From Apodemus sylvaticus (Eukaryota; Chordata; Mammalia; Rodentia; Muridae): a stretch of 64,000 nucleotides of DNA. The notes below the pieces were generated by a model. It worked only from the letters and a program-made list of their open reading frames with translations. It was not told the origin of the DNA and made no database searches. Position 1 is the stretch's first letter; each line of letters begins with the position of its first letter. The DNA is taken from positions 28,104,605-28,168,604 of the forward strand of contig NC_067478.1 in the NCBI RefSeq assembly GCF_947179515.1, written 5' to 3'. Positions 10,890 to 23,105 of this stretch are shown here, in pieces. The translations under genes were made by a program, and so were the position numbers.

Positions 10890-11000
10890 GCCTGGAATTC
10901 ACTATGTAAGTAACCGAGGCTGGCCTCAGATTTACAGCAACCCTCCTGTTTCTGTCTCCTGGGTGCTGGGATTATAGGCATGAGCCACCACATGTAGCAA
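10890..11000 (-). repeat. Old B1-like fragment
   Basis: Diverged reverse-strand B1: GAGGCTGGCCTCAGATTTAC, CTCCTGTTTCTGTCTCC and GTGCTGGGATTATAGGCATG. No tail or duplication remains. Confidence 0.6.
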
Positions 11001-13840
11001 AAGTGATCAACATTAATGCTGTCGTCATTTCAGGGATGGAGAAATTTACCACCATATGTTAGAAAGTCAAGTGAGAAGCCAGTGAGGAAATAGAGAATCG
11101 TCTTTCCTAACTCATATTGTAACATTTCTCTACTGTATTTCTCTCAAGGATTTATTAGAGTTGGACAAAAGAAACTTATTGTTGAGATACATACTATTAC
11201 AGTTGCTAGCCCAATTTCCAGTGGATTTCATAGACCCCAGTAGCAATCGTGTCCATTGAGGATGTTAGAAAATCACAAGTTATAAGATTAATATGCTTTG
11301 AATTTTATAGAATGGATTGAAGGGGAAGGGCTAGAACGGCCACATCTGTTTTTGCAAAGCCTGTGAACTAAGTCGGCTTTTACATTTTATATTTTAAATA
11401 TTTGGAAATAGCTCTAATTAAAAGGAAGTTTTATAACATGAAAATTCCATGAAATTTGAAAAGTTTTGTTGATACACATCCTCATTCATTTCCATATGCT
11501 CTGCTGTTTGCTTTGATGCAAAAGGGTCTGAGTACACTTGTGACTGAGATACCACGTCCCACAAAACTTAGCATATTTTAATACCTGGCCCTTTTTCAGA
11601 ACAATTTTGTCGGCCCCCTGTGTTAAAGTATAAAGCATTGTATGAGTAATAATACAGAAAAGAGCCCAGTGTGAACTGAATCCAACTTCATTTTGGACAA
11701 AGGAAACTAGTTGTTTGAAGCGTTAGACAGGAGTGTGAGTGGGGGTTCAGGGAAGTGAAAGATTATAAAACAGCAGGGAAAATTTACAAAAAGTGGGTGG
11801 TTGATTTATGGGAATCCAGTGTGGATTTGTTATCTGGCACAAGGGGGCTTAGATGGCTACCCTTTCAGAAGGGCCAGGAAACGGGCCCCCAGCTTCAATG
11901 CGCAAATGAACAGAGAGTGACGCATTGGCAGCCATGACTTTTCTAGGGCACACATTTACAGAGGATCAAGCTAATAATGCAACCTAAAGCTATTAGAAAG
12001 TATGTTAATGTTTTGTTCAAGTCTTTATGGGCTGTGCTTGAAGCCAGGTGGGGAGGGGGAAAGGGAGCGTTATCTTGCTTAGGATTTAGACAAAGAGAAA
12101 ACTTTTCAGTAGGCATATCAGTTAAGAGGTTTTGTTTTCACACCCAGAAGGATGGTATTGGTTTGGATGAGGGTTAGCTGTGTCACAGGAACAGGGAAAT
12201 GAGTATGGGAGATTCTCTAGAGATCGGACTGAGATGACTTGCTGTTGCATTGGAGCAGTAGCTATGGAATAGGCTGAAAAATATTTCCTTTTTCTTTGTT
12301 GAACAAAGATGTCTAGTGGCTGGGGGCAGGGGTAGCCAGGCAGAGAAAGTGCCTGCCATGGAAGCCTGGAGCCAGGAGTTTGTGTCTCCAGCCTCTGTGA
12401 AAAGCATAGGGTTTTGACATGAGTCTGTAACTCTGGGTAAGCAGATCCCTGGAGCTTGGTGGGAGCTGGTCTAGCCAATCCATGAGCTCTGAGCTCAGGG
12501 AGAGATCCTGGCTGGCAGGGGCTGGGGAGGTGGGGTGGCCCTAGAAGACAACCAACCTGGACCTCTAGGCCCTGCATCGGCACCCACACAGACACAAATA
12601 CACACACATATACTTTTCACAGACACACAAATAAAAATAATATTTAAAAACAATTATATCATAAAACATAAGGGAATTATATTGATATTCCAAAGACAGG
12701 AGATGTGACTTGCAAGCAGTTTTCCCCTGAGAGCACAGAGCCATCGGCAGAGCAGGCATCTGACTAGCATCTGGGCTGTGCTTCCCTTTCGCTTGTGTAT
12801 TCATCCTCACAGTGAACAGCTGTTCCTGTCTTTACACTGTATCACTTTAAGTGATTTGCAAATATAAACTGTAGTAATGAAGCAACAGTTAAGAAGACAT
12901 GGCTGAAAGTATTGCAGAGTTAATGAAACTCAACGACTTTAGGCTTAGAAAGCCTAATGACTTCCAAGAAGGTGGATTAAAATGAATAACCATCTCATGG
13001 ATATGCCTGGATGGCAAAGCAGAACTTTATGGGTAGCAGTTTCCTATTCCTATGCTTAGAATCAGATTCATCCGAAATATTTTTAAATGTTATTTTTTAG
13101 CAGTAGTGATGTCATTTTGCTGGATTATTTGGGCACTCTTGGTGCTGAAGACTTACCATCACTTCATTGGTGGAATTTAAATGCTAATTAGTGCTATGGG
13201 AGAATTATTTCATGACTAGTCTTTTTACTCTTGAGAGACCTAAGTAGATGTGTTGTCAAGAAAGCTAATATTCAGCTTCTTTTAAAATGTACATGGACTG
13301 TAAGCAGACATTACATATAATCAAAAGTTTTCAGTTTTCATGGATGAAATCTGTTACGTTACTTGCAATACTGCTTTTTTTACTCATTTAGTCTGTTTTC
13401 TCTCTGTGTATTATCTCTGTGTATCATGAAATTATTTCTTCTCCTTCCAGTTTCCACTCTGATTATTCTTTTCCTATTTCTTACTCACAGACATCTAAAG
13501 AATTACTATATGTAAAATGTGTATGTGTTTTGTATTTAGAAAAGTAAAATGAAACAACTATCCCACTGCTTTCTTTCTCTAATGAGAGTTTCCCTTTGGG
13601 TTTTTATTTTTTTCCCCACATTCTCATTAGTGGGCAAATATAATAGGTCTTTGGTGACAGTAATTTCTGTTTTCCTCACATGGGATGACAATTTTGTGGT
13701 GGCTTTCAAGTTAGGCAGAAGACAGCGTGCTGGCTCCTAGTAGATCAAGTAGTCATAATAGCCCCAACTTGACTTTTTGTGAGCCGGAAGTTTTCTGTTC
13801 ATTAATTCTCTACACCTCATCTTCCTTAACAAGATGGTGT

Positions 13841-13924
13841 GTATTTGTGTGCGTGCGCGTGTGTGTGTGTGTGTGTGCGCGCGCGCGCGTGTGCGTGTGC
13901 GCGTGCGCGTGCGCGTGCGCGTGC

Positions 13925-13974
<50 letters not shown>

Positions 13975-13976
13975 TG
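13841..13976 (+). repeat. (GT)n/(GTGCGC)n alternating purine-pyrimidine tract
   Basis: About 135 bases of almost uninterrupted alternating purine-pyrimidine sequence. Its GC-rich core of GTGCGC units (about 13876-13930) is flanked by GT dinucleotides. Reading frames over it on both strands are artefacts of the repeat. Confidence 0.95.
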
Positions 13977-14564
13977 TGTAAAAGTGGGGGAGGTGTGGAA
14001 GGAGAAGAGAGGGAGGGAGGAGGGAGGGGTAAGAACATTTAAGCCTTATTATATACATACTGTCAAATTCATATCACTTTTTAAATGTGTGATTTCCCTC
14101 TTTCTAATATCTTCTACCTCTGGTCTCCATTTTAACAAATCTGATGCATGAGTAAATATGTATGTATTTGAGATCTAAAGCTAATTTCTTTTAAGTTTCA
14201 TTTTATTTTTCTATAATAGCTGTCAGTCTGTATTTTGGGGTATTCTATATTAAACTGTTTTACATATCTTCTATAAGTTTTTCTCCTTATACCATTAAGA
14301 ATTTTAAATTAGAGATTTTATTACATGTTATACATTTATATTTTTCTACTTCTGTTTTATATTTACTGTTTATATCTGTATTATTTTATCAAGATATACT
14401 TTCTTTCCAGGAAATGTTCACATTTTCTGTGCACATGTCCACATGCAAAGCAAAAATGAGTTTAGGTATTTTTAATCTTTTAATTCAGCAGGATAAAATT
14501 TTCTATATAGTTATTCTTGTTTAATGTCTTAAATATTAAATTATGTTTGTATATTGTTATTTAG

Positions 14565-14719
14565 GTGACTATTATATGGTTAAAAAGATTTTGGAGGAAA
14601 ACAGTTCAGGTGACTTGAACATAAATTGCGTAGATGTGCTTGGGAGAAATGCTGTTACCATAACTATTGAGAACGAAAGCTTGGATATACTACAGCTGCT
14701 TTTGGACTACGGCTGTCAG
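14565..14719 (+). CDS. Trpc1: Trpc1 coding exon 2
   Basis: Two bases complete the split glycine codon, then 51 codons encode DYYMVKKILEENSSGDLNIN to LLLDYGCQ (residues 58-109). These are ankyrin repeats in the cytoplasmic N terminus; DVLGRNAVTITIE shows the ankyrin loop-helix pattern. The acceptor is TTATTTAG and the donor CAG|GTACAA. Confidence 0.97.
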
Positions 14720-16904
14720 GTACAAGGCTAGATGATTTTATCCAGTAGCTTCTAAGAAATGTGAGCTGGGCCTTGCTTTCATCCTTCTGGCTTACTTTCT
14801 TTTTCTTTGCTTTGTTTTCTTCTCTTCCTTTGTCTTTCATCTTCTACTTGGTTTTAAGCCACTAAAAAGTTAACAAAACAAACCCAAATAAGCTTTTTTA
14901 AGTGTAATATTTTAAATTTATTTATATTTTTCTTCCTGTTTCCTTTCCCTACATCAGACGGAAGTAAACTATCATGAGTTATTAAAGATGACATTATTTT
15001 TATTACTGATAGGATTACTATTTGTGTTATATACCTAAAAATAGTGTGATGTTCTAGAAGTGCCAGGGACAGACTTCTCTGTGACCTGTGCTATTTATAG
15101 GCACATGATTAAATGTTCCTCTCTAAACAGTTTACAGTCCAATTTGGTTTTTCTCCTAAGTTTTATTATGTTTTCCTTTTTGTTTGAAATTTAGTGTTTG
15201 CTTTCATCTAAAGATGAACGATTTGATTTTAAAACTGGAGAGGATAGAACTTTCTGTTTTTCTTTGTATCTGTTAAGGTAGAAAAGCAGACATACATGTA
15301 CATCTTGAAGGTATAATCTAATAATAATCTAATAATCTACAGTATAATTTCCTGTCCCTTTTTGGTTCACTCATGATAAATAGTATAGGAACTCTGGCTC
15401 TTCTGTTATTGCTGTAATGAGGCAGAGTTTTGGAGTTACATCAGAAGGAACCACAACACACTTTTTTTAGTATTGTAGGTGGTTTTAGGTATATCCCTAT
15501 TATAATATAGTATCGTGACTGATATATAAGCCTGTGTGTGTATATATGCATGCACACACACACAAACACTTGGACTTCTTCAAAGTCTCTGTTTTTCACT
15601 TTAGATTTCATTTTTAACTTATTTTTTTTTTATTTTTCTGGTCTGAAGAGAATCAAGAAAGACAATGAAAGGGCATTAGAGCTGTAGCTGAACAGCATGG
15701 AGCTTGGGACCACTCACATTGTTTAATTAGAGGCGATTAGCACTGCATGTCTGCTTGGTGGTTATGCTTTATAACCGTGGTTTGGCATCAGTAAGGAAGT
15801 TAAGTTATACTCACTAGCTAACACCTTAGATGAAAGCATATGTATGTATGTATGTATGTATATATGTGTGTGTGTATGTGTGTGTGTCTTATAAAAGCAG
15901 AAAACCTCCATTAAAATTATTTAAAATTTAAAGTTAAACACTTAAAGGCATAAGCTTCAGTTACCTAGGAAATAAGGTCATAAAGAAATTAAGTCATTCT
16001 GGATAAGAAATGCTATGGTATAATAACGGTATTTACATACATGGCTTTTGTGTATCTAATTATTCTGCAGTACACATGGTTCTCTTGCATTCTTGATCAC
16101 ATTTGAACATCACAGACTATCCAGATGCTATATTTTATAGATTAGAAAACTGAGGCTCACAGACCTTAATGTATTGCCCAGAGTTGTGAAATCAGTAAAG
16201 GCAAAGCTAAGGTTTGAATTTAATCTTCTGACTGCAAACCCCATGCTCCTTCCAGTTCTCTGTATTCTGTCTAAGTTACCTGGGCCTCACTCTGTCAGTC
16301 AACAAAAGTCAAAGACCTTTGGCTGGGTATGGTGGTGGCAACAAGTAAGAGAGCTTTGACTTCCTCACAGTGGATCCTCAAAAGAAGTAGGCAGCTGAAG
16401 CACATGTGCATTACAAAGGGATTTAAATATAAGGCTGTATTTTATAAGTGCTGAACGTTAACAATGCTTGATGCTTGTCTATGGTTTGCAGTTATAAAAC
16501 TGGAAACTTGGTGTTTTATCTTGGGTTGTATCTGTGGTTCTCAAACAAATAACTTTGCCTGTACCAAGGGATATTTGGCAGTATCTGGAGACATTTTTAG
16601 TTTCACAGTTGGTGCACAGATTGTCTTGTGGGTAGATGCTATAGATGTTACTGAACATACTACAATACACAGGAAAGGTACTACAACAACACCCAAACCA
16701 TAGCTGACCCACATGTTAATAGAACTGCTTTTGAGAAGCCCTAATTATACTTAATGTTTTGCACTTCAACATAAACGTCTTAGCAATAGTAATAAAGAAA
16801 GACTAAGAAAACTAGGTTTCTGTGTAGCATGTGTGAGTATTTACATTTGATTCCTGGCACTGAAGGGGTAGAGGAGGCTTTTATTTTTATTTTTTTAATA
16901 TATA

Positions 16905-17061
16905 AAAACTGGAGAAATGCTTTGGTGGATAGAAGCACTTGTTACTCTTGCAGAGGACTCTTGTTCGGCCCTCAGTACATCAAGTAGTCCGTAGCTCCAG
17001 CTCTAGGAGCTAGACTAGCTCGGCTGCCACAAGCACCTGCATTCACGTGCACATGTTGCTC
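16905..17061 (+). repeat. B3-like SINE, interrupted by B1
   Basis: ACTGGAGAAATGCTTTGGTGG head and CTTGCAGAGGACTCTTGTTC body in + orientation. The copy is cut off on the right by a B1 in the opposite orientation. Confidence 0.6.
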
Positions 17062-17195
17062 ACTTTTGAGACAATGTCTCTGTAGCTGTGGCTGTCCTGG
17101 AACTCACTCTCTAGACCAGGCTGTCCTCAAACTCACAGAGATCCACTTGCCTCTGCCTTGCAAGTGCCACCACCACTCACTTAAAAATATATCTT
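17062..17195 (-). repeat. B1 SINE
   Basis: Reverse B1 with CTGTGGCTGTCCTGGAACTC, AGACCAGGCTGTCCTCAAAC and CTCTGCCTTGCAAGTGCCAC. It abuts the B3-like piece to its left. Confidence 0.8.
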
Positions 17196-17261
17196 TTAAA
17201 CATTTTAACAAAGATTTCATTGGAAGAATGTCTTTTAAGCTCAGTCCAGAAATATTAACAT

Positions 17262-17485
17262 TGGGCTGGAGAGATGGCTCAGTGATTAGAAGCACCTCTT
17301 GCTCTTGCAGAGGACCTTGGTTCAATTTCTGACATCCACACAGTGACTCCCAACCGTCTTTCTGTAATTCTAGTTCCAGGGCATCCAATGCTCCTTTCTG
17401 GCCATAGAGGGCACAAGACAGACGTGGTGCACAGACCTACATGCAGATAAAACACCCATACATGTAAAATAAAATTTAAAAATAA
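17262..17485 (+). repeat. B3 SINE
   Basis: GGGCTGGAGAGATGGCTCAG head, GAGGACCTTGGTTCAATTTC B-box region, TTCCAGGGCATCCAATGC, and an AAATAAAATTTAAAAATAAA tail. Full-length or nearly so. Confidence 0.85.
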
Positions 17486-18901
17486 AAAAGAAGCATTAAC
17501 ATTGCTAACTTTGTGATGCTTTGTGCCAGTGGGCTTGACTTTGATCTCCAGAAAGCTAAGTAACTTGTCCAGAGCTACTCTGTCAATGGCAGACTTGAAA
17601 TCTGCACCTGGGTTCTGGCCCTGGAGTCCATGTTCTTCCTGTTACCTGTGTCTACTCTCAAGAGGGATTCAAGAGAGAATGTATGCAGATATGAGAAATG
17701 TTTGTCTTAAGATAGTGAATTCACAGTCTTTAGAACAAAATACTGGGTTTGTAATATAATGGAAATCTGAGGAAAATAGCTAAAACAAAACTGAGAAAAG
17801 GCCTTGAATGTAGGGTGAGCATTTGTGCTTTATACTGTAGTGAGCTGTCAGTGAATGCACTCTGATGGAAGGTTGCCATGTGCATTGCGTTCTATATACA
17901 TGAACATGGTAATCAAGCTTAGGACAGACTAGCAAGATAGCGAGCGCTATAGCCCATGTGAGAATTGTTGTAGTGCTTCAGGTGTGAACTGGAAGACTGG
18001 CTGTGAGAGCGATCGTAGCCAGCATGAAGGAGGCTTGAAGAATCAAGAGCTTTATCAATCTTAAATGTGGGTAGCTGGGAGAGAGAGAAAGGAGAGAGAA
18101 CTAGCAAATCAGAAGTTAGGCTAGATGGGAGGGAGCACAGTGTCCAGGCTTTGACTTTGCTTGTTCGGGGCTGTCTGACAATTACCAAGGCGCCAGGCAA
18201 AAGAAGATGACCCTGTATATCTTGAGAATGGCTGGTATCACAGAGCGAAGAGTACTACAGAGTCATTCTTCTGGAGCATTTATGTTTAATAAAGGGCACT
18301 GGAAGGAGGGAGTTTCATTTTAGAAGATCAAATGAGTTATTGACAGTTTGGGGTTGGTTAGAATGGTGGTGTGAAAGCCAAAGGGGAACTCTTTGTTTGT
18401 TTGTTTGTTTGTTTTTGCTTAGAAGTTAAGACACAAAGAGGAGAGAGAAAAGGTCATTGAACTTTCAAAGTTTATATTTAGGGAACATGATATACATCAA
18501 TTTTAGAATATCAATAGTGAAATAAGGCAGAAAATATTTAGTGACAATGGAAAGCTAAGATCAAGTTAAATGAACAAAAGGAGAGACATGTAAAGTTGGG
18601 CTATGTGGGCCTGATGTTCCTTGGATGCAGGACCAAGGTCCTACGGAGTACTTCAGAGCGTTGATAGACGCTGAACAGTGGGAATTAAGTTTAGGAAGGA
18701 AATAAGTAGCTTCACGCCCCAAGTGTAGAGGAAGGTATGGGAGCTCCGGACAGGTTCTGAGGCAAGAAGGACAGTAGTGGCTTCAAATACATAGAGAGTA
18801 TATGCGTTGAATATGTTTTAGTGGCAATACTCAGATTACTGAGAAATTAGGAAAGAAAAACGAGTGAGCAGTGTATGATTTCACATATTCAAGAACACTT
18901 A

Positions 18902-19010
18902 AAATAGTGTGGTGGCTAACTCCTGTGATCCCAACATATTGCAGGCCGAGGCAAGAGGATCGCAAGTTCAAGGCCAGCCTGCTCTCAAGACTGTGTTGCA
19001 AATACATTTC
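18902..19010 (+). repeat. Old B1-like fragment
   Basis: GTGGTGGCTAACTCCTGTGA, GAGGCAAGAGGATCGCAAG and TTCAAGGCCAGCCTGC match a diverged B1 monomer. Confidence 0.6.
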
Positions 19011-20805
19011 CTCTTAAAAATTAAAATATTTTCCTTCAGAAATTCCATTTTTATTAAATATCATACCATTGTATAGAGTGAGCCAATAGCCACTCTCTTA
19101 TTACATGATTTAGTATAAATACCTTTTATAGCTGAAGCTTATCCTTTTAAGCATTGAATGTCAATACAGCTTTACCCTTTGAGTAGTGTGTCTGAATATA
19201 CTTTAACTTTACCATCATTAATTGGAGTTCTTGAGAATATAATAATTTTACTTTGCTTCACAAAGTTCAAAATTATTAACAATTTGTCCTTGCATTAAAG
19301 TCTGCCAACTGCTGTATTTCAACAGATTTTGCTACACTGGTATTTTATTCTTTCCATGGTCAACTTTTAGTTTTATTCTTCTTTTCCCTATTTTCGTTGA
19401 TTTTATTGTAGCTGTTTGTTACTCAGTAAAGGTCTGAGGAATGTTTGGGAAAGCCAAGTCGATGTGCTTAGGCCTGTCTCTTCTGGAAACAGTGCCCATG
19501 TGTGACTCTGTGACTTGGCTTGTTCTGTTTTATTGTTTCTAAAGGTGTTGTTCTTGTTGTTGTTTTAAGTTGTAAATAAGTTCATAGCCATATTTCAGAT
19601 TATCAAAGTTGCCTGGTATTTGAGAGCAGTGGCATTACATTGTTAGCTTTATTGGTTAAGATTAAAACTGTAAATGAAATAAATATCTGTAATGGATAGT
19701 AGGTTCTTGCTTTTAAAAGTTTGTGAGCTTCAGCTGATCAAATAGAAGTATTATGAAGCTGATAAGGGGAGTGGGTGGCTTGCACTTTTTAGAGACGTAT
19801 CTAACAAGAGATTAATCAAGAGATTCAATTTCCCATCCACTGAGGAAGCTTTTCCTACAGGAAAGCATAGGTGATTCCTAAGAGTTTAATGAGAGCTCCA
19901 GCCCTTCCTTTAGGTTGTCCAATACTATTTTAAACATTGCTTGAAAGCCTGCAATTTTTATTCTTATTTTTGACATCCAAATAAGGAGAGTAAAAGCTTT
20001 GCTCTATGGATCTATAAAGAATACAGACCTGCTATAGTTTCATTCTTGGGAACAAGAATATTGACTGATATAAAAATAGTAAAGGTTCTATCAGTTAAAA
20101 TTGTACAATCTGTACAATTAGATTTAAATTTATATTAAATCATTATTTATTACTTCATTTTCATTCTATTATGTTTTTTCCTTAAAAAAAAAAAAATCAA
20201 AGGATCCAAACCTTGGTGTCATGGTTGCCAGTAGCTCGTAGGCTTTGCTATAGAGAAGTCCCAGGCCCTGTATCCTGAGTCTGTTTACCTGCGTCTCTGC
20301 TTAGAAGTGGATCTACACAGCAGGTTGAAACTGGAACTGTAAACTCTTTCCTACCTCTGCCAGCTTTGGTAACTGGATTCTTCGTGATTCAGATCTAACA
20401 AGAGTGCTGGTACCAGTGTCAAACTGTCTATCACCATGTATGTTTTGAAGATGAGAATAGAAGGCATCCCCTTTTGTGTATTTTTCCATTCTCCCCTCTT
20501 GTCAGAACTGCACTGATGACATTACACCCAACATACTCATTCACTTGATAGGTCATGGTCATTTCTTTAATAAATTTGGAACCTTAAGATTTTTCTGGTT
20601 CATGGTTCAAGAGAAAATATCTTGAAGGTTTTTTGGTTTTGTTTTTGTTTTTTAGCTTTGAACGTTGCATGGACCAGCACATCCTTATGGAGTCCCTTCT
20701 ATGAAATAGTCATTAGTTTGAAAAATTTTAAAATAACCATGAATTAGTAAAAATAGTTTACATTTTTATCTTCCATTTTCATTTTTAACTTTTATTTTTT
20801 TAAAG

Positions 20806-20907
20806 TCCGCAGATGCACTTTTGGTGGCAATCGACTCTGAAGTAGTGGGAGCTGTTGATATACTACTTAATCATCGGCCAAAACGATCATCAAGACCAAC
20901 CATTGTA
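20806..20907 (+). CDS. Trpc1: Trpc1 coding exon 3 (cassette exon)
   Basis: Exactly 34 codons (residues 110-143), SADALLVAIDSEVVG to RPTIV, in phase 0 at both ends, so skipping keeps the frame. This matches the exon known to be absent from the 759-residue TRPC1 beta form. It carries part of an ankyrin repeat. The donor GTA|GTCAGT is weaker than the others in this gene, which fits alternative use; the acceptor is TTTTTTTAAAG. Confidence 0.97.
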
Positions 20908-21214
20908 GTCAGTACTCTTAAATATTTATTCATTTGGATTTTTAAGCCAAAGTGGATCTCCTGCCCCATTGCCATCTTTTCTCCCTCTTTCCCAGCTTAT
21001 TTTGTTTTAAAAAATATTGATATTTTCACTTTGTAAAATATTACTTTGAAGTAAGTAGAGACAATAATAATTAATCTTGCTTTCTAGAAACCTTTTTAAA
21101 AATTAGTTAATATTTACATATTTTGTCAGTGTGAACCAGTATTTTTAATTTGGGATATTCTTCAGGTGATGCTGAAAATACAGATTAGCTTCTAGGTAGA
21201 TTTAAAAAATGTGT

Positions 21215-21375
21215 TGGGCAGGAGAGATGGCTCAGCAGTTAACAGCATTGACTGCTCTTCCAGAGGTCAGTTCAATTCCCAGCAACCACATTGTGGCTCA
21301 CAACCATCTATAATGGAATCTGATGGGATCTGATGCCCTCTTCTAGTGTGTCTGAAATGTACCCATAAAAGTAAA
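21215..21375 (+). repeat. B2 SINE
   Basis: GGAGAGATGGCTCAGCAGTT head, GACTGCTCTTCCAGAGGTC, ACCACATTGTGGCTCACAAC and a short internal duplication of GGAATCTGATG/GGGATCTGATG. The 3' end has lost the usual AATAAA-rich tail. Confidence 0.85.
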
Positions 21376-21377
21376 AC

Positions 21378-21422
21378 AGAAAGTAAAACATAAATTTTAA
21401 ACCTTAATTGCTAATCAAGTAT
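21378..21422 (+). repeat. 45-bp direct repeat, copy 1
   Basis: The segment beginning AGAAAGTAAAACATAAATTT and ending AATCAAGTAT recurs without mismatch at 21903-21947, 525 bases downstream. It is not part of a SINE that I recognise. Confidence 0.9.
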
Positions 21423-21675
21423 CTCATACATGAGATAATTAATAAATCTTAAAAAATTGTGAGTGATGAAACCATAAAAAATGGAAGAAAATGTAGATAA
21501 GTATTTAGCTGTCTGGTGTAGAAGAATTGCTTTAGCTTAAAAACTGGGTAAGGACTGCAGCGCACAGTCTGATTGTTAGAGAAGCTGTGTCTCAGTTTCA
21601 GATTCTGGGTGGATGCTGAAAGCTGTGGTTGCCTGGGCAACAGACACCTACTAAGCATCTCCAAGTAGAACCTAG

Positions 21676-21845
21676 AGATGGGCCTGGAGACACATACCTT
21701 CAATGCCAGCACTTGAGAGGCAGAGGCAGGAGGATTTCTCTGAATTTGAGCCCACCCTCGTCTAAATAGCAAGTTTCCAAGACAGCTAGGGCTACACAGT
21801 GAAACCCTGTCTCAATAAATAATAATAATAATGATGATGATGATG
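21676..21845 (+). repeat. B1 SINE
   Basis: B1 with GCCAGCACTTGAGAGGCAG, GCAGGAGGATTTCTCTG and AAACCCTGTCTCAATAAAT, ending in an (ATA)n(ATG)n tail. Confidence 0.8.
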
Positions 21846-21902
21846 TAGAAAATTTGAAGGAAAACACCAAAATTTAATAGAAAAGAACATTCAGAAATTT
21901 TT

Positions 21903-21947
21903 AGAAAGTAAAACATAAATTTTAAACCTTAATTGCTAATCAAGTAT
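21903..21947 (+). repeat. 45-bp direct repeat, copy 2
   Basis: Exact copy of 21378-21422. Its last six bases also form part of the left target-site duplication of the following B1. Confidence 0.9.
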
Positions 21948-22125
21948 AAGATACTTGGCAGAGTGGTGGCATGGTGTTTTTATTCTAGCACTCAGGAGGC
22001 AGAGGCAGGTGGATCTCGTGAGTTCAAGGCCAGCCTGGTCTATAGAGTAAGTTCCAGGACAGCCAGGGTCATACACACAGAAACTTTGCCTGGAAAAAAG
22101 AAACAAACAAAAAAGTATAAGATAC
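21942..22125 (+). repeat. B1 SINE with target-site duplication
   Basis: B1 body from about 21957 with CACTCAGGAGGCAGAGGCAG and TTCAAGGCCAGCCTGGTC. The 13-base duplication AAGTATAAGATAC flanks it at 21942-21954 and 22113-22125. Confidence 0.9.
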
Positions 22126-22514
22126 TAAATTTTGTTTATTAACAACCAAATTTTTAAAAAGTGTGTAGGGTTGCATACTACCATAGGACAGGATGTTTTA
22201 GAAAATATTTTGGCAAGGAACATCATACACAACAAAGATACTTGTATTCTTTAGCCTAGTATTTTCCCCTCTAGAAATCTGAGAAGGAAATGGGAAAATC
22301 ATTGATTTATGTTTTATGTGTAGCAGTGGAACACATACCCTAAATATCCTAAATATAGCTCAGTCATACAGCTAACATGCCCTTGATTACATTCCTAGTA
22401 CAGGAGGAAAAAAAGAAAAAGAAAACATTCTGAAAGTCAAAACAGGAAATATAAATAACCACATGTATAAACTTGGAACACAAGGCAGTGACTTAAATTA
22501 CTTAAAAATGTTTT

Positions 22515-22650
22515 TGAGGCCAGCTTTAATGTATTCTGTAGACTGCCTTACCTCCTGTGTAACCAAGGATAACCTTTACTCCTGAGCCTCCTGCCCCTAC
22601 CATTCAAGTGCTGGAATTATAGGTATGACTCACCATACCCAGCTAAAGAT
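22515..22650 (-). repeat. Old B1-like fragment
   Basis: Diverged reverse B1: CTGTAGACTGCCTTACCTC and CAAGTGCTGGAATTATAGG, then CTCACCATACCCAGC. Confidence 0.5.
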
Positions 22651-22684
22651 GACATTGTAAAACTGAGTTTTAGGAATAAAAAAT

Positions 22685-22836
22685 ATTAAGTTAAGCCGAG
22701 CACTGGTGACGCACACCTTTAATTCCAGCACTTGGGAGGTAGAGGCAGGTGGATTTCTGAGTTTGAGGCCAGCTGGTGAGTTCCAGGAAAACCAGAGATA
22801 CACAGAGAAACCCTGTCTCAGAAAAAAATTAAGTTA
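22685..22836 (+). repeat. B1 SINE with internal deletion
   Basis: B1 from GCCGAGCACTGGTG to AAACCCTGTCTCAG. The usual GCCTGGTCTACAGAGTGAG block is shortened to GCTGGTGAG. ATTAAGTTA repeats lie on both sides and may be its target duplication. Confidence 0.85.
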
Positions 22837-22892
22837 GATAAAAGGAGGATTGTGATATATATAGGTCAAAAGTATACAGAGAAAAGAGGCTG

Positions 22893-23105
22893 AGAGATGA
22901 CTTGGTGGTTGAGAGCACTTGCTATTATTGCAGAAGACCTGGGTTCAGTGTTCAGTTCCCAGCATCCACATTGTATCTCACAACCATCTACAACTTCAGT
23001 TCTAGGGGATCCATCACCCTCTTCTGGCTTCTGGACACTACATGGACATGGTACCCAGACATATGCAGATGAAACACTCATCCACATAAAACAAATCTTT
23101 TAAAA
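22893..23105 (+). repeat. B3 SINE
   Basis: GAGAGATGACTTGGTGGTTGAGAGCACTTG-type head, CCCAGCATCCACATTGTATC, and TTCTAGGGGATCCATCACC, ending in an A-rich ACAAATCTTTT region. Confidence 0.8.

Larger units (their letters stand above)
8347..14564 (+). other. Trpc1: Trpc1 intron 1
   Basis: A 6.2-kb intron. Its first 200 bases belong to the CpG island. It contains an old B1-like fragment (10890-11000), a SINE-like GA-rich segment at about 12300-12650 that I cannot assign, and a Z-DNA-prone GT/GC repeat (13841-13976). Frames at 9013-9261, 9960-10265 and 11755-12607 lack coding character. The rest shows nothing recognisable. Confidence 0.85.
14720..20805 (+). other. Trpc1: Trpc1 intron 2
   Basis: A 6.1-kb intron with B3 elements (16905-17061, 17262-17485), a B1 (17062-17195) and a B1-like fragment (18902-19010). 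It also has short TATG/GT runs near 15840-15890 and a (TTTG)n run near 18390. The remaining sequence is AT-rich with no supported gene. Confidence 0.85.

Noticed and set aside
13727..14151. Cys/Val- and His/Thr-rich frames
   Set aside because: Translations of the GT/GC and CA repeats.
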